Source of the DNA: JAYREN01 sp963663375
GTDB taxonomy: Bacteria; Acidobacteriota; Holophagae; Holophagales; Holophagaceae
DNA length: 64,000 nucleotides
Direction: 5' to 3'
Assembly (NCBI GenBank): GCA_963663375.1
Contig: OY760195.1
Location: 930,001 to 994,000 of the forward strand
Of this stretch, positions 16,685 through 25,434 are shown in pieces. The position numbers and the translations under genes were made by a program. The stretch's first letter is position 1, and the number at the start of each line of letters is the position of its first letter. The notes beneath the pieces were generated by a model, which was given only the letters and a program-made list of their open reading frames with translations, did not search any database and had not been told where the DNA came from.

Positions 16685-17682
16685 GGGCGGCTCCCCAGCA
16701 GAAGCAGGGCCAGATCCCGCATGCGCGCCGCATAGCCCCACTCGTTGTCATACCAGCCGTGAACCTTCACCATGGTGCCGTCCATAACCTTGGTGAGGAA
16801 GGGATCGAAGAGGCAGCTGGCCTCCTGGCCCACCAGATCGGTGCTGACCAGTTCATCCTGGAGCACCTCCAGGTAGCCACGCAGCGGCCCCAGGGCGGCG
16901 GCGCTGAAGGCGGCGTTGACTTCGTCACGGGTGACGGACCGCTTCAGGAGCACCGTGAAATCCGTGAGGCTCACATCCGGGGTGGGCACCCGCACGGCGA
17001 TGCCATCGATGCGCCCCGCCAGGTGGGGCAGCACGAGATCGATGGCCTGGGCCGCGCCGGTAGTGGTGGGGATCATGCTCATGCTCGCCGCCCTGGCCCG
17101 GCGCAGATCCTCGTGGGGGAGATCCAGGATGTTCTGGTCGCTGGTGTAGCTGTGCACCGCCGTCATCAGACCGCAGTCCAGGCCGAAGGCGTCATCCAGC
17201 ACCTTGGCCATGATCGCCAGGCCATTGGTGGTGCAGCTTGCGGCCGACAGGATCCGGTCCTGGGTCGGGTTGAAGGTGGCCTCGTTCACGCCCATCACCA
17301 GCGTGCGGTCGGCCTCCTCCGAGGGCGCGCTGATGAGCACCCGCGCGACGCCCTCCCGCAGATGCGCCGAGGCCGCGGCGCGGGAGGTGCAGCGCCCCGT
17401 GCATTCCAGCACCAGCTCCGCACCCAGGGCCCCGAAGGGCAGTGCTGCCGGATCTCCTTGGCGGAACACGGGAATGGGTCGCCCGGCCAGGATCAGCGTC
17501 TCGCCTTCGCTGGCCACGGGGAAATCCGCCCGCCCATGCACGGAGTCGAAGCGGATGAGATGGGCCAAGGTCCGGGCATCGGTGAGATCGTTCACGGCCA
17601 CGATCTCCAGCTCCGGCACCCTCGCCAGGTGGCGCAGCACCAGGCGACCGATGCGGCCGAGACCATTGATGGCGAGCTTCAA
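16681..17682 (-). CDS. glyceraldehyde-3-phosphate dehydrogenase paralogue (type I)
   Basis: 333 residues from a TTG start placed 6 bases after GGAGGA; longer in-frame starts add a tail not seen in the family. It has INGLGRIGRLVLRHL, the catalytic SAASCTTNG (Cys150), AVHSYTSDQ with the base histidine, DLRRARAA and the phosphate loop IPTTTGAA, so all main active-site elements are present. NAD is the likely cofactor from the VNDLT segment. It is transcribed first in the pair, divergent from adenosine deaminase. Its role beside the canonical gap at 24372 could be gluconeogenic or specialised; sequence alone does not decide. Confidence 0.88.
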   Translation of the reverse strand: MKLAINGLGRIGRLVLRHLARVPELEIVAVNDLTDARTLAHLIRFDSVHGRADFPVASEGETLILAGRPIPVFRQGDPAALPFGALGAELVLECTGRCTSRAAASAHLREGVARVLISAPSEEADRTLVMGVNEATFNPTQDRILSAASCTTNGLAIMAKVLDDAFGLDCGLMTAVHSYTSDQNILDLPHEDLRRARAASMSMIPTTTGAAQAIDLVLPHLAGRIDGIAVRVPTPDVSLTDFTVLLKRSVTRDEVNAAFSAAALGPLRGYLEVLQDELVSTDLVGQEASCLFDPFLTKVMDGTMVKVHGWYDNEWGYAARMRDLALLLLGSRP

Positions 17683-17770
17683 GGACAATCCTCCGGCCTC
17701 CATCCTCGCATGGGGGAAGGCGTCTTCCCACCTGTGGCCGTGGGTATCCTGGAGACCGAAGCGTGAGCCC

Positions 17771-18766
17771 ATGAACTTCCAAGCCTTGCCCAAAGTCGAA
17801 CTTCACTTGCACCTGGATTGCTCCCTGAGTCATTCCGCCGCCTCGCGGCTGGCCCCGGGGCTCACCCGAGAGGCCTTCGAGCGCGACTTCATCGCTCCGG
17901 CCAAGTGCCGGGATCTGGCGGAATTCCTCACCCGAGCGCCGTCGGGCATCCACCTACTCCAGAGCAGGGAAGCCCTAGCTCTGGCCGTGGAGGATCTCTT
18001 CGCCCAGCTGCAGGAAGATGGCGTCATCTATGCGGAGGTTCGCTTCGCGCCTCTGCTCCACCTGGAATATGGTCTTGCTCCCGAGGCCGTGGTGGAAGCG
18101 GTGGATCGGGCCATGGAGGCGGCGATCCGCGCCACCGATATCGAGGGCCGCCTGATTCTCTGCACGCTCCGGCACTACACTGAGGCCCAGAGCCTCCAGA
18201 CCGCGAAACTGGTCGAAGCCTTCAAAGGCAGCCGCGTCGTGGCCCTGGACCTTGCCGCCGATGAGGCGGGCTTCCCCATTGATGCCCATGTTCCAGCGTA
18301 TCGCTACGCCCAGGAATGGGGTCTGGCGCGCACGGCCCATGCGGGCGAAGCCCGGGGTGCCGAGAGCGTGCGCGAAACGCTGAAGCACCTCCGCCCTTCG
18401 CGCTTGGGCCATGGCGTGCGCAGTGTCGAGGATGCCGAACTCCTCCGCCAACTCGTTGACCAGCGGATCCACCTGGAGGTCTGCCCCAGTTGCAACGTGC
18501 AGACGGGCGTCTGCGGCACCTATGCCGAACATCCCGTGGACCGGCTCTTCCGCGCCGGGGTCTCGCTCGGCATCAACACCGATACCCGCACCATCACCAA
18601 CATCACCCTGAGCCAGGAATACCAGCGTTTACACGAAACCTTCGGCTGGGGTCCCGCGCACTTCCAACGCTGCAACCTGGATGCCCTCGAGGCCGCCTTC
18701 ACGGAACCTGCCGTGCGAACCCGCCTGCGGGAGAAGCTCCTGGCCACAAACGGAGCCAACGCATGA
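17771..18766 (+). CDS. add: adenosine deaminase family protein
   Basis: 331 residues. The metal-binding HLHLD motif is at 12-16, and later HAGEARG (near residue 190), RLGHGVRS, LEVCPSCNVQTG and NTDTRTI supply the remaining zinc ligands and catalytic acid/base positions. These are the ADA/amidohydrolase signatures for hydrolysis of adenosine to inosine. The HLHLDCS variant, rather than HLHLDGS, is found in one branch of bacterial ADAs. The final metal aspartate is followed by TR, not DP, so a substrate variant such as a modified adenosine is possible. Its stop overlaps the next gene by ATGA; it is divergent from the GAPDH pair. Confidence 0.85.
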   Translation: MNFQALPKVELHLHLDCSLSHSAASRLAPGLTREAFERDFIAPAKCRDLAEFLTRAPSGIHLLQSREALALAVEDLFAQLQEDGVIYAEVRFAPLLHLEYGLAPEAVVEAVDRAMEAAIRATDIEGRLILCTLRHYTEAQSLQTAKLVEAFKGSRVVALDLAADEAGFPIDAHVPAYRYAQEWGLARTAHAGEARGAESVRETLKHLRPSRLGHGVRSVEDAELLRQLVDQRIHLEVCPSCNVQTGVCGTYAEHPVDRLFRAGVSLGINTDTRTITNITLSQEYQRLHETFGWGPAHFQRCNLDALEAAFTEPAVRTRLREKLLATNGANA

Positions 18767-19449
18767 TCCGCGTGATCGCCTTCGATGCCGACGATACGCT
18801 CTGGCACAACGAGACCTACTACCGGGATGCCGAGGCCACCTTCCGCCGCATGCTCGCGGCCTACCATGACGAAGCCTGGATCCAGGAGCGCCTCTTCGCC
18901 ACGGAGATGCGCAACCTGGGCCACTTCGGCTACGGCATCAAGAGCTTCGTGCTCTCCATGATCGAGACCGCGGTCGAACTGACGGAGGGCCGGATCACGG
19001 GTCGGGAGATCCAGGCCATCGTGGATCTGGGCAGGGAGATGCTGGCCCATCCCGTGGACCTCCTGCCCCAGGTGATGGACACCCTGGCGGCCCTCCAGGG
19101 GCACTACCGCCTGATGGTCATCACCAAGGGCGATCTGCTGGATCAGGAGGCGAAGCTGGCCCGCTCGGGCCTGGACGCATTTTTCTCCGCCGTTGAAGTC
19201 GTGACCGAGAAGGACGAAGCCATCTACCGCGCCCTTCTCGCCCGCCACGCCATCGATCCGGGCGAATTCCTCATGGTGGGCAATTCGCTGCGGTCCGACA
19301 TCCTGCCGGTGGTGGCCCTGGGCGCCCAGGCCGTGCACGTGCCCTACGCCACCACCTGGATCCACGAGCATGTGGAGGATGTGGACAGCAGCCGCTTCAC
19401 GACGCTGGAACACCTGGGGCTGCTGCCGGAGTGGCTGACCGTCCAGTAA
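18763..19449 (+). CDS. HAD-superfamily hydrolase
   Basis: 228 residues. Motif I DADDTLW (nucleophile Asp8, acid Asp10), motif II VITKGD, motif III lysine in VTEKDEA and motif IV GNSLRSDI are all visible. The helical cap between motifs I and II marks subclass I. It is probably a small-molecule phosphatase, perhaps nucleotide-directed given its coupling to adenosine deaminase (ATGA overlap). The specific substrate is not evident. Confidence 0.87.
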   Translation: MIRVIAFDADDTLWHNETYYRDAEATFRRMLAAYHDEAWIQERLFATEMRNLGHFGYGIKSFVLSMIETAVELTEGRITGREIQAIVDLGREMLAHPVDLLPQVMDTLAALQGHYRLMVITKGDLLDQEAKLARSGLDAFFSAVEVVTEKDEAIYRALLARHAIDPGEFLMVGNSLRSDILPVVALGAQAVHVPYATTWIHEHVEDVDSSRFTTLEHLGLLPEWLTVQ

Positions 19450-19514
19450 ACCACCGGAGCAGAATTCTAAAAATTCGAGTTGCGAAAGACCGGTCTGTAT
19501 TGCAGACTACGCTC

Positions 19515-20234
19515 ATGAACCAGACTCCTGCGCTTCCCATCGATCCAGCCCTCGTTCCTTCACCGGCCCTGGAGCCCAATGCCGTCGACCGCCTGGCGCG
19601 GCTCACGCGGGATTACGCGAGACTCTCTGAGGGTCAGGCGGGGCTCTCCAGTGTGTTGGGCGGTGCATTCCTGCTGCTGGTCGCCCTGGCGGAGGTGGCC
19701 GGTCATGGCTGGCGCTTCACCTGGGTCGGAGCCTTCGCCCCCCTGCCGCCTGGGGTGGCCCTTACCGTGGCCTTCCTGCCCTTCCTCTGGCTGGGTGCCC
19801 GGGCGGGATTGCGACGGTGGGCCTCCCGGCGCTTCGGCCTCGTGGAGCCGGTGCCCAGCCCCCTGAGCCCCAGTCAGCTCCGCGCGACGCGAATCCGCAC
19901 CCTGGTTGGCCGGTGGGTGATCCCGGGCGCCATGCTTGGGGGACTGATTCCGGTGTGGATGGGTTCCCTGCCGATCCCCCTGCTCCGTTCGCTTCTGTTG
20001 GTGGCCCTGGCCGCAACCCTGCCGTTGGTTTTCGCCGACCTGAAGGGGCGCCTAGAGCGCTTCGTGGCCATCCTGCTCTTCATTGGGGCGGCGCTGCTGC
20101 TAAGCGGCATCCAGATGGCCGCCGGAGATACCCTGCTGGCTTACCCCTTGGCAGGCACGGCGGCCCTCGCGGTCGGCATCCGGGACCACTGGGCTTTCCT
20201 GCGTGTCAGGCGTGAGCTGGAGGGCCTCGCGTGA
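19515..20234 (+). CDS. hypothetical integral membrane protein
   Basis: 239 residues. After a hydrophilic N-terminus (1-50) there are about six hydrophobic stretches: 52-72, 78-103, 135-155, 157-175, 185-205 and 207-225. No family is recognised. Its stop overlaps by GTGA with a small winged-helix regulator, a pairing often seen for permeases or sensors controlled by their own regulator. The 65-base upstream gap is AT-richer and could carry a promoter. Confidence 0.72.
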   Translation: MNQTPALPIDPALVPSPALEPNAVDRLARLTRDYARLSEGQAGLSSVLGGAFLLLVALAEVAGHGWRFTWVGAFAPLPPGVALTVAFLPFLWLGARAGLRRWASRRFGLVEPVPSPLSPSQLRATRIRTLVGRWVIPGAMLGGLIPVWMGSLPIPLLRSLLLVALAATLPLVFADLKGRLERFVAILLFIGAALLLSGIQMAAGDTLLAYPLAGTAALAVGIRDHWAFLRVRRELEGLA

Positions 20235-20530
20235 CGGATCGCATCCGCACCCTGCTCGACCTGGACCGCATGGTCCACGAGCCCGCGAGGCTGGCCATCC
20301 TCACCGTGCTGGCTTCCGCCGGATCAGTGGAGTTCAAGTTCCTGGAACAGGTGACGCGCCTCAGCAAGGGCAACCTCAACAGCCACGCCACCAAGCTGGA
20401 GACTGCCGGGTATCTGGAAGTGCTCAAGGCCTTCCGCGGCAAGGTGCCCGTGACGAGCTTTCGCATCACAGAAACGGGGCGGGAAGCCCTGGCGAATTAC
20501 TGGAAGAAATTGATGGCGGCGCAAAGCTAG
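20231..20530 (+). CDS. winged-helix transcriptional regulator (HTH_34/MarR-ArsR-like)
   Basis: 99 residues with a GTG start overlapping the previous stop. The sequence reads as a single winged helix: EPARLAILTVLASAG, then LTRLSKGNLNSHATKLE-type recognition helix (VTRLSKGNLNSHATKLETAG) and a wing region KVPVTSFRITETGREAL. No metal- or ligand-binding cysteines are visible. It probably controls its own operon, including the preceding membrane protein and possibly the CPBP protease that follows. Confidence 0.83.
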   Translation: MTDRIRTLLDLDRMVHEPARLAILTVLASAGSVEFKFLEQVTRLSKGNLNSHATKLETAGYLEVLKAFRGKVPVTSFRITETGREALANYWKKLMAAQS

Positions 20531-20597
20531 CCGCGGAACAACCCGGCCTCGCGCTGGCCCTGCGGGCCGCGGCGAAGCTCTGCCTGAAAGGCGAACT

Positions 20598-21311
20598 ATG
20601 CGAATTCCGCGAACCGTGCCCATGGGGCTCCTTATCAGCCTCCCCATCTTCGGAGCCATGTTCCTGCCGAAGCACTGGAGCCCGCTTGCAGGACTACCTA
20701 CCTTCACGAAGAGCATGCTGGCCTATGGCCTCGTGATGCTGCTCTCCACGGGAACCATGGCGGTTTTCGGAGAAGGCCATTGGGGGGACTTCGGATTCCA
20801 GAGAGCTCAAGGATCCTGGGGGAAGTTCGTGCTTTACGCCCTGCTGCTGGGGGCTGTTTGCACGCTGGCCATCAAGGCGAGCCCGGGCAGGGGTATGGAG
20901 GGCGCCATGAAGGGGCTCAAGCCCCTCCAGATCCCGCTGCTGCTCATCATCGCCAGTGCCGCCGAGGAATTCTTAGTCCGAGGTTGGCTCCAGGGTTTCC
21001 TCCAGCCCTTGAGCGTCCATAGGGTGAAACTCGGAACCGCCAGGATCAGCGTGCCCGTCCTCACGGGAGCCCTGGCCTTCGGTGCCATGCATCTCCCGGC
21101 CGTGATCGAGATCGATGCATGGACGGTGGTATTCATTCTCGCGTTCACCACCTCCCTTGGGCTGTTGGCCGGAATTATCCGGGAGCGCACGGGCAGCCTG
21201 CTTCCGGCCATCTGGGTACATCTCGCGGGAAACGCCGGAGGCATCCTGGGGGGTCTGATCTATCTCACTATTCGAAAAATCCAGGGCGGGTTACTGCCTC
21301 CCCTTGGGTAA
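20598..21311 (+). CDS. CPBP-family intramembrane metalloprotease
   Basis: 237 residues and multiple membrane spans. The CPBP (Abi/CaaX-type) motifs are present: EExxxR as EEFLVR at residues 123-128, the FxxxH-like FGAMH near 158-162, and HLAGN near the C-terminus. Members cleave within membranes and are linked to bacteriocin immunity or prenyl-protein processing; the substrate here is unknown. It starts 67 bases after the small regulator, so co-transcription is likely. The remnant of an ABC ATPase gene follows. Confidence 0.85.
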   Translation: MRIPRTVPMGLLISLPIFGAMFLPKHWSPLAGLPTFTKSMLAYGLVMLLSTGTMAVFGEGHWGDFGFQRAQGSWGKFVLYALLLGAVCTLAIKASPGRGMEGAMKGLKPLQIPLLLIIASAAEEFLVRGWLQGFLQPLSVHRVKLGTARISVPVLTGALAFGAMHLPAVIEIDAWTVVFILAFTTSLGLLAGIIRERTGSLLPAIWVHLAGNAGGILGGLIYLTIRKIQGGLLPPLG

Positions 21312-21337
21312 GGGCGTTCACCTTCCAAGGAGACACC

Positions 21338-21394
21338 ATGATCCAGGTTGAGGATCTCGGAAAACAATTTGACGAGCAGGCAGGATCACTCTGA
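21338..21394 (+). pseudogene. truncated N-terminus of an ABC transporter ATP-binding gene
   Basis: A well-formed ribosome site (AAGGAGA) and ATG open an 18-residue frame starting MIQVEDLGKQF, the usual opening of ABC ATPase subunits of the NatA/CcmA type, before a TGA. No Walker A follows in any frame, and a terminator lies about 90 bases on. This looks like a deletion scar from an ABC gene once following the CPBP gene. Short length makes the assignment tentative. Confidence 0.4.
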
Positions 21395-21481
21395 TGCGCA
21401 TGCTCCCGCCAGTGCTGCGGAAGGCTCGCTTGCGAGATTACTCGAGCACAAAGGCGACGGGCGGAAAAACCTTGGCCCCAT

Positions 21482-21523
21482 AAAAGGACGAGGCGCCCAG
21501 AAACCTGGGCGCCTCGTTCTTTT
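21482..21523. terminator. bidirectional intrinsic terminator
   Basis: ACGAGGCGCCCAG and CTGGGCGCCTCGT pair over 13 bp around an AAAC loop. The stem is flanked by AAAAGG on the left and TTCTTTT on the right, so it works for the plus-strand CPBP region and, in reverse, for the minus-strand lipoprotein gene ending 11 bases away. Confidence 0.88.
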
Positions 21524-21533
21524 CAAACAGGGA

Positions 21534-24125
21534 CTACTGGAACCGCTCGGTCGCGGCTGTGCCACCCCCGCCGGCGATAAGCACGAACCCGGTGCCGGGA
21601 CCCGTGGGAACCAGGGTTGCGGTGGCGTTGGCCCGGGTCGAGGCCATGCTGGCAGTGGTGGTAAACAGCCCCGAGGCGGGATTGTAGATTTCGGCGCTGG
21701 AAAGGTAGACGACAGGACCACCAGGAGCCGTTTCATCCCGGTCGCCCCCGGCGATCAACACCGTACCATCGGCAAGGAGTGACGCTACGTGCCATTCCCT
21801 AGGGGAGATCATGGGCGCAACCACGGCAGAGAAAGTCTTCGCCACGGGATCGTAGAGCTCGGCGGCAGCCAGCACGGCGCCGGTGGCCTCTAGACCGTTG
21901 CGGCCCCCCGTGAAGAGCACTTTGCCATCGGGCAACAAGGTGGCGGAATGCCCCCAGCGGATCAGACCCATGTCACCAACGGCCGTGAACGTGTTCAGGA
22001 GAGGATTGTATATGTCTGCTGTGCCGAATACGGCACCGTTGTATCCCCCGGCAAGGAGAACCGTACCGTCCACGAGCAGCGTGGCCGTATGAGTGGCCCG
22101 GGTTCTGGGTGCCGGCCAGGCGTTGGGCCCGGTCAGGGCCGTGAAGGTACCATCCGCCGGATTGAAGAGCTCCGCACCCTTAATGGCTATGTTATCGGTG
22201 CCACCCGCGACGAGCACCAGGCCGTTCGACAGAAGCGTGGCGGTATGGTCCATGCGAGCCGTGGTCATGGTTCCAACGGTAGCCGTGAAGGAACCCTCCG
22301 CAGGGTTGTAGATTTCAGCGGTGTTAAGCACCTGACCCGAAACACTGTCAAAACCGCCGGTGATGAGGACCTTGCCGTCCCCCAGGCGCGTGGCGGCATG
22401 GGAGAATCTGCCGATGCTCATGGGCACTGCTGTTGCTGTGTAGGTTCCACTGGAGTAGACATCTGCGGTTGCAAGAGAGCCACCGCTGCTGCCGCCCACG
22501 ATGAGGACTGAGTTGTCCACCAGGAGGGTCGCCGTAGGGGCGTATCTGGGGCTGTTCATGGCCCCGGCGCTCGTGAAGGTTCCGCCCACAACATAGACGG
22601 TCACGCTCTGGGAAACCGGGTCTTCAGCCCCGTTGGTAACGGTCAGGGTGAAGGTGGTGGTCGCGGTGAGCGCTGCCGTGATGACATCGCCGCCGTTGCT
22701 TATGGGCCCCAGGCCCTGGTTCAGAGTTCCGACGCCACCGGCGTACTCAGCGTGTAGGGTAACGGTCGAACCGGGTGCCACGGTGGTGGCACTGGCAGTA
22801 AAGGCCGTGATGGTCGCGGCGGGCACCACGGTGATCGTGGCCGTGGCGGTATCGAAATCCCCGGCTGTATTGGTGACGGTGAGGGTGTAGGTGGTATCGG
22901 CGGTGGGGGACACATTGGTTGTGCCGCCCGTTGCGACGGCACCGATCGTCTGATCGATGCTGCCGTCACCACCAGAGAATACATAGCTCAGGGTTGTGCC
23001 ATTGCCATTGGTGATCGTGCTCTTTGCCGCCGCGAAGCTGGTGATGGTGGGAGCGGCCACGACGGTCACCGTGGTGGTGGCACTCTTGGTGGGATCATCC
23101 ACCGAGGTCGCGGTGATGGTAGCGCTGCCCGCAGTATTAGGAGCGGTCCAGACGTTCCCGGCCCATGTGCCTGCCCCGCCGGAAGACCAGCTGACCGTGT
23201 TCAGCGCGCCGCCGGTCACGGAGGCCACGAAAGTGGTAGTGCTGTTCACAGTCTTGGAGGGGGCCGCAGGACTGATGGCGCCCACGGCTACGGTCTGGGG
23301 AGTGACCACCACCGAGGTTGTGGCCGGCAAACCTGCGTCATTGGTTACGGTCAGAGTGAACGTACGGGCGCCACTCCAGTTCGCAGTGACATTGACCGTA
23401 GCGCCCGTTGCAGGGCAGACCACGCCGTTGTTTATGGCGCCTGTACCATTGGAATAAGTGGGCGTGAGGGTGAAGGTCGCCCCGAAGGCAGGGGTCTGCG
23501 TGGAGGCCGCCAGGCTGGTGGCCACGGGCGCAGCCACCACAGTCACGGTGGTCGTGGCAGTCTTGGTGGGATCATCCGCCGAGGTGGCCGTGATGGTGAC
23601 GCTTCCCGCAGTGTTGGGAGCCGTCCAAACATTCCCAGCCCAGGTGCCCACCCCGCCTGAAGACCAGTTGATCGTGTTCAACGCGCCGCCAGTCACGGTG
23701 GTGGTGAAAGTCGTGGTCGTGCCCACGGTACGAGTGACAGCCGCCGGGCTGATGGCGCCCACGGCTACGGTCTGAGGCGTCACGGTCACTGACTTGGTGG
23801 CCGTGACCCCGGCGCTGTTGGTCACAGTCAGGGTATAAATCCGCGCCCCCGTCGTCCAGTTTGCGGTAATCGGCGCGGTGGCGACTCCCGTTGCTGGACA
23901 CGTCACGCCATTGTTGAGGGTGCCCGTCCCTGCGGAGTAGACAGGCGTCAGGGTGAAGGTTCCACCGAATGCGGGTGTCGCATTGGAGGTGGTCAGACTG
24001 GTGGCCACCGGGGCGGGAGGTGGGGCTGGAGGGGTACTGCCGCCTCCACCGCAACTCAGCATCAGCGCGGCGAACCCCATGGCTGCCAAGTTAAGGAAGG
24101 CGCGCCAAGCGCGTGGGTGATTCAT
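21534..24125 (-). CDS. lipoprotein with tandem Ig-like domains and a Kelch beta-propeller
   Basis: 863 residues from an ATG preceded by GGAGGA. The signal peptide ends in a lipobox, LMLSC, followed by GGGGS and a Pro-rich spacer. Residues 40-520 hold bacterial Ig-like repeats; two blocks near 23054-23310 and 23535-23790 are nearly the same, with repeated phrases such as VAVGAISPAA and WSSGGxGTWAGNVWTAPNTA. Residues 540-863 show seven Kelch-type blades (ATLLVDGTVLLAGG-like), enough for one closed propeller. Surface adhesion or carbohydrate binding is plausible; no catalytic residues are recognised. Ser/Thr-rich composition differs from the cytoplasmic neighbours. Confidence 0.88.
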   Translation of the reverse strand: MNHPRAWRAFLNLAAMGFAALMLSCGGGGSTPPAPPPAPVATSLTTSNATPAFGGTFTLTPVYSAGTGTLNNGVTCPATGVATAPITANWTTGARIYTLTVTNSAGVTATKSVTVTPQTVAVGAISPAAVTRTVGTTTTFTTTVTGGALNTINWSSGGVGTWAGNVWTAPNTAGSVTITATSADDPTKTATTTVTVVAAPVATSLAASTQTPAFGATFTLTPTYSNGTGAINNGVVCPATGATVNVTANWSGARTFTLTVTNDAGLPATTSVVVTPQTVAVGAISPAAPSKTVNSTTTFVASVTGGALNTVSWSSGGAGTWAGNVWTAPNTAGSATITATSVDDPTKSATTTVTVVAAPTITSFAAAKSTITNGNGTTLSYVFSGGDGSIDQTIGAVATGGTTNVSPTADTTYTLTVTNTAGDFDTATATITVVPAATITAFTASATTVAPGSTVTLHAEYAGGVGTLNQGLGPISNGGDVITAALTATTTFTLTVTNGAEDPVSQSVTVYVVGGTFTSAGAMNSPRYAPTATLLVDNSVLIVGGSSGGSLATADVYSSGTYTATAVPMSIGRFSHAATRLGDGKVLITGGFDSVSGQVLNTAEIYNPAEGSFTATVGTMTTARMDHTATLLSNGLVLVAGGTDNIAIKGAELFNPADGTFTALTGPNAWPAPRTRATHTATLLVDGTVLLAGGYNGAVFGTADIYNPLLNTFTAVGDMGLIRWGHSATLLPDGKVLFTGGRNGLEATGAVLAAAELYDPVAKTFSAVVAPMISPREWHVASLLADGTVLIAGGDRDETAPGGPVVYLSSAEIYNPASGLFTTTASMASTRANATATLVPTGPGTGFVLIAGGGGTAATERFQ

Positions 24126-24310
24126 ACGAATCCTCCGGGTGATCAGGACTGCGTCACCGACACAGGCCCACCAGCGCCGAGGCGTTGGTTTGGGTGAATT
24201 GCATCAATGGTAATCATGAGAGAAGGGAAGTCTACCCAGAGACATTACGGTTGAATATGAAATTATCGATAAATATTTACCAACTGCCACATTTGCTCCA
24301 CGAACTGCAC
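24126..24310. other. AT-rich upstream region of the Kelch lipoprotein
   Basis: This gap is clearly richer in A/T than its surroundings, especially 24245-24295 (AATATGAAATTATCGATAAA). It should contain the minus-strand promoter of the lipoprotein gene, but I could not pick a single convincing -35/-10 pair. No ORF is present. Confidence 0.5.
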
Positions 24311-24364
24311 AACCCATAAAACACAAGGGCCAACCCTGGGGTCGGCCCTTGTGTTTTATGGGTT
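24311..24364. terminator. strong 21-bp-stem bidirectional terminator after gap
   Basis: The arm at 24311-24331 (AACCCATAAAACACAAGGGC plus C) is perfectly complementary to 24344-24364, with a 12-base loop. The T-rich outer arm on the minus strand lies 8 bases after the gap stop, so this ends the gap transcript; the structure is symmetric enough to work both ways. Confidence 0.9.
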
Positions 24365-24371
24365 GTGAAAG

Positions 24372-25367
24372 CTACTTGCCCATCACCTTGACCATCTCCA
24401 GCACCTTGCAGGAGTAGCCCCACTCGTTGTCGTACCAGGACACTACCTTGACGAAGGTGGGGTCCAGGGCCATGCCCGCTTCGGCGTCGAAAACCGAGGT
24501 GCAGCTCTCGCCGCGGAAGTCGGTGGAGACGACCTTCTGGTCGGTGTATCCCAGCACGCCTTTCATGGACCCTTCGCTGGCGGCCTTCATGGCGGCGCAG
24601 ATCTGCTCGTAGGTGGCTTCCTTGTTCAGTTCCACGGTGAGATCCACCACAGAGACATCGGAGGTGGGCACCCGGAAGGCCATGCCCGTGAGCTTCTTGT
24701 TGAGCTCAGGAATCACCTTGCCCACGGCCTTGGCCGCGCCGGTGGAGCTGGGAATGATGTTTTCCAGGATGCCGCGACCCCCGCGCCAATCCTTGTTGGA
24801 GGGGCCATCCACCGTTTTCTGGGTGGCGGTGGCGGCATGCACGGTGGTCATGAGCCCGCGCTTGATGCCGAAGGTGTCGTGGAGCACCTTGGCGATGGGC
24901 GCCAGACAGTTGGTGGTGCAGCTGGCGTTAGAGATGATGGTCTCGCCCTTGTAGGCGGCGTGGTTCACGCCGTAGACGAACATGGGCGTGTCGTCCTTGC
25001 TGGGGGCGCTGAGGATGACCTTCTTGGCGCCGGCCTTGAGGTGAGCGGACGCGGATTCCTTGTCCAGGAAGAGGCCCGTGGATTCGACGACGATCTCGGC
25101 ACCCACCTCGTCCCACTTCAGCTCGGCGGGATTCTTCACAGCGGTGAGACGAATCTTCTTGCCATTGACGATGAGGTTGGAGCCCTCGACCTTGACGTCA
25201 CCCTTGAACCGGCCATGCACGGAGTCGAACTGGAGCATGTAGGCCAGGTAGTCGGGCTCGAGCAGATCGTTGATGCCCACGACCTCGAGATCGGGGAAGT
25301 GCTGAATGGCGGCACGGAACACCATGCGACCGATGCGCCCGAAGCCGTTGATACCGATCTTGGTCAT
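24372..25367 (-). CDS. gap: glyceraldehyde-3-phosphate dehydrogenase, canonical
   Basis: 331 residues from an ATG with GGAGGT upstream. It has the NAD-binding INGFGRIGRMVFRAA, catalytic NASCTTNCLAP (Cys150), TTVHAATATQ with the base histidine, the SNKDWRGGRG insert and SSTGAAKAVG phosphate loop, and the closing SWYDNEWGYS. This is the standard glycolytic enzyme converting glyceraldehyde 3-phosphate to 1,3-bisphosphoglycerate. The DWRGGR insert places it in a different GAPDH branch from the tandem pair at 15677-17682. A Fis-type gene lies 67 bases upstream on the same strand, with pyruvate kinase divergent beyond it. Confidence 0.96.
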   Translation of the reverse strand: MTKIGINGFGRIGRMVFRAAIQHFPDLEVVGINDLLEPDYLAYMLQFDSVHGRFKGDVKVEGSNLIVNGKKIRLTAVKNPAELKWDEVGAEIVVESTGLFLDKESASAHLKAGAKKVILSAPSKDDTPMFVYGVNHAAYKGETIISNASCTTNCLAPIAKVLHDTFGIKRGLMTTVHAATATQKTVDGPSNKDWRGGRGILENIIPSSTGAAKAVGKVIPELNKKLTGMAFRVPTSDVSVVDLTVELNKEATYEQICAAMKAASEGSMKGVLGYTDQKVVSTDFRGESCTSVFDAEAGMALDPTFVKVVSWYDNEWGYSCKVLEMVKVMGK

Positions 25368-25434
25368 GCAAACCTCCGCTCAATCGCCAGGATTTCCCAG
25401 GGCTGGAACGGCTTTCGCGACGGCGCGGGAATCC

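Noticed and set aside
17700..17740. GGGAAG-CTTCCC hairpin between the GAPDH pair and adenosine deaminase as a regulatory element
   Set aside because: A 6-bp stem is within what chance gives in GC-rich DNA.
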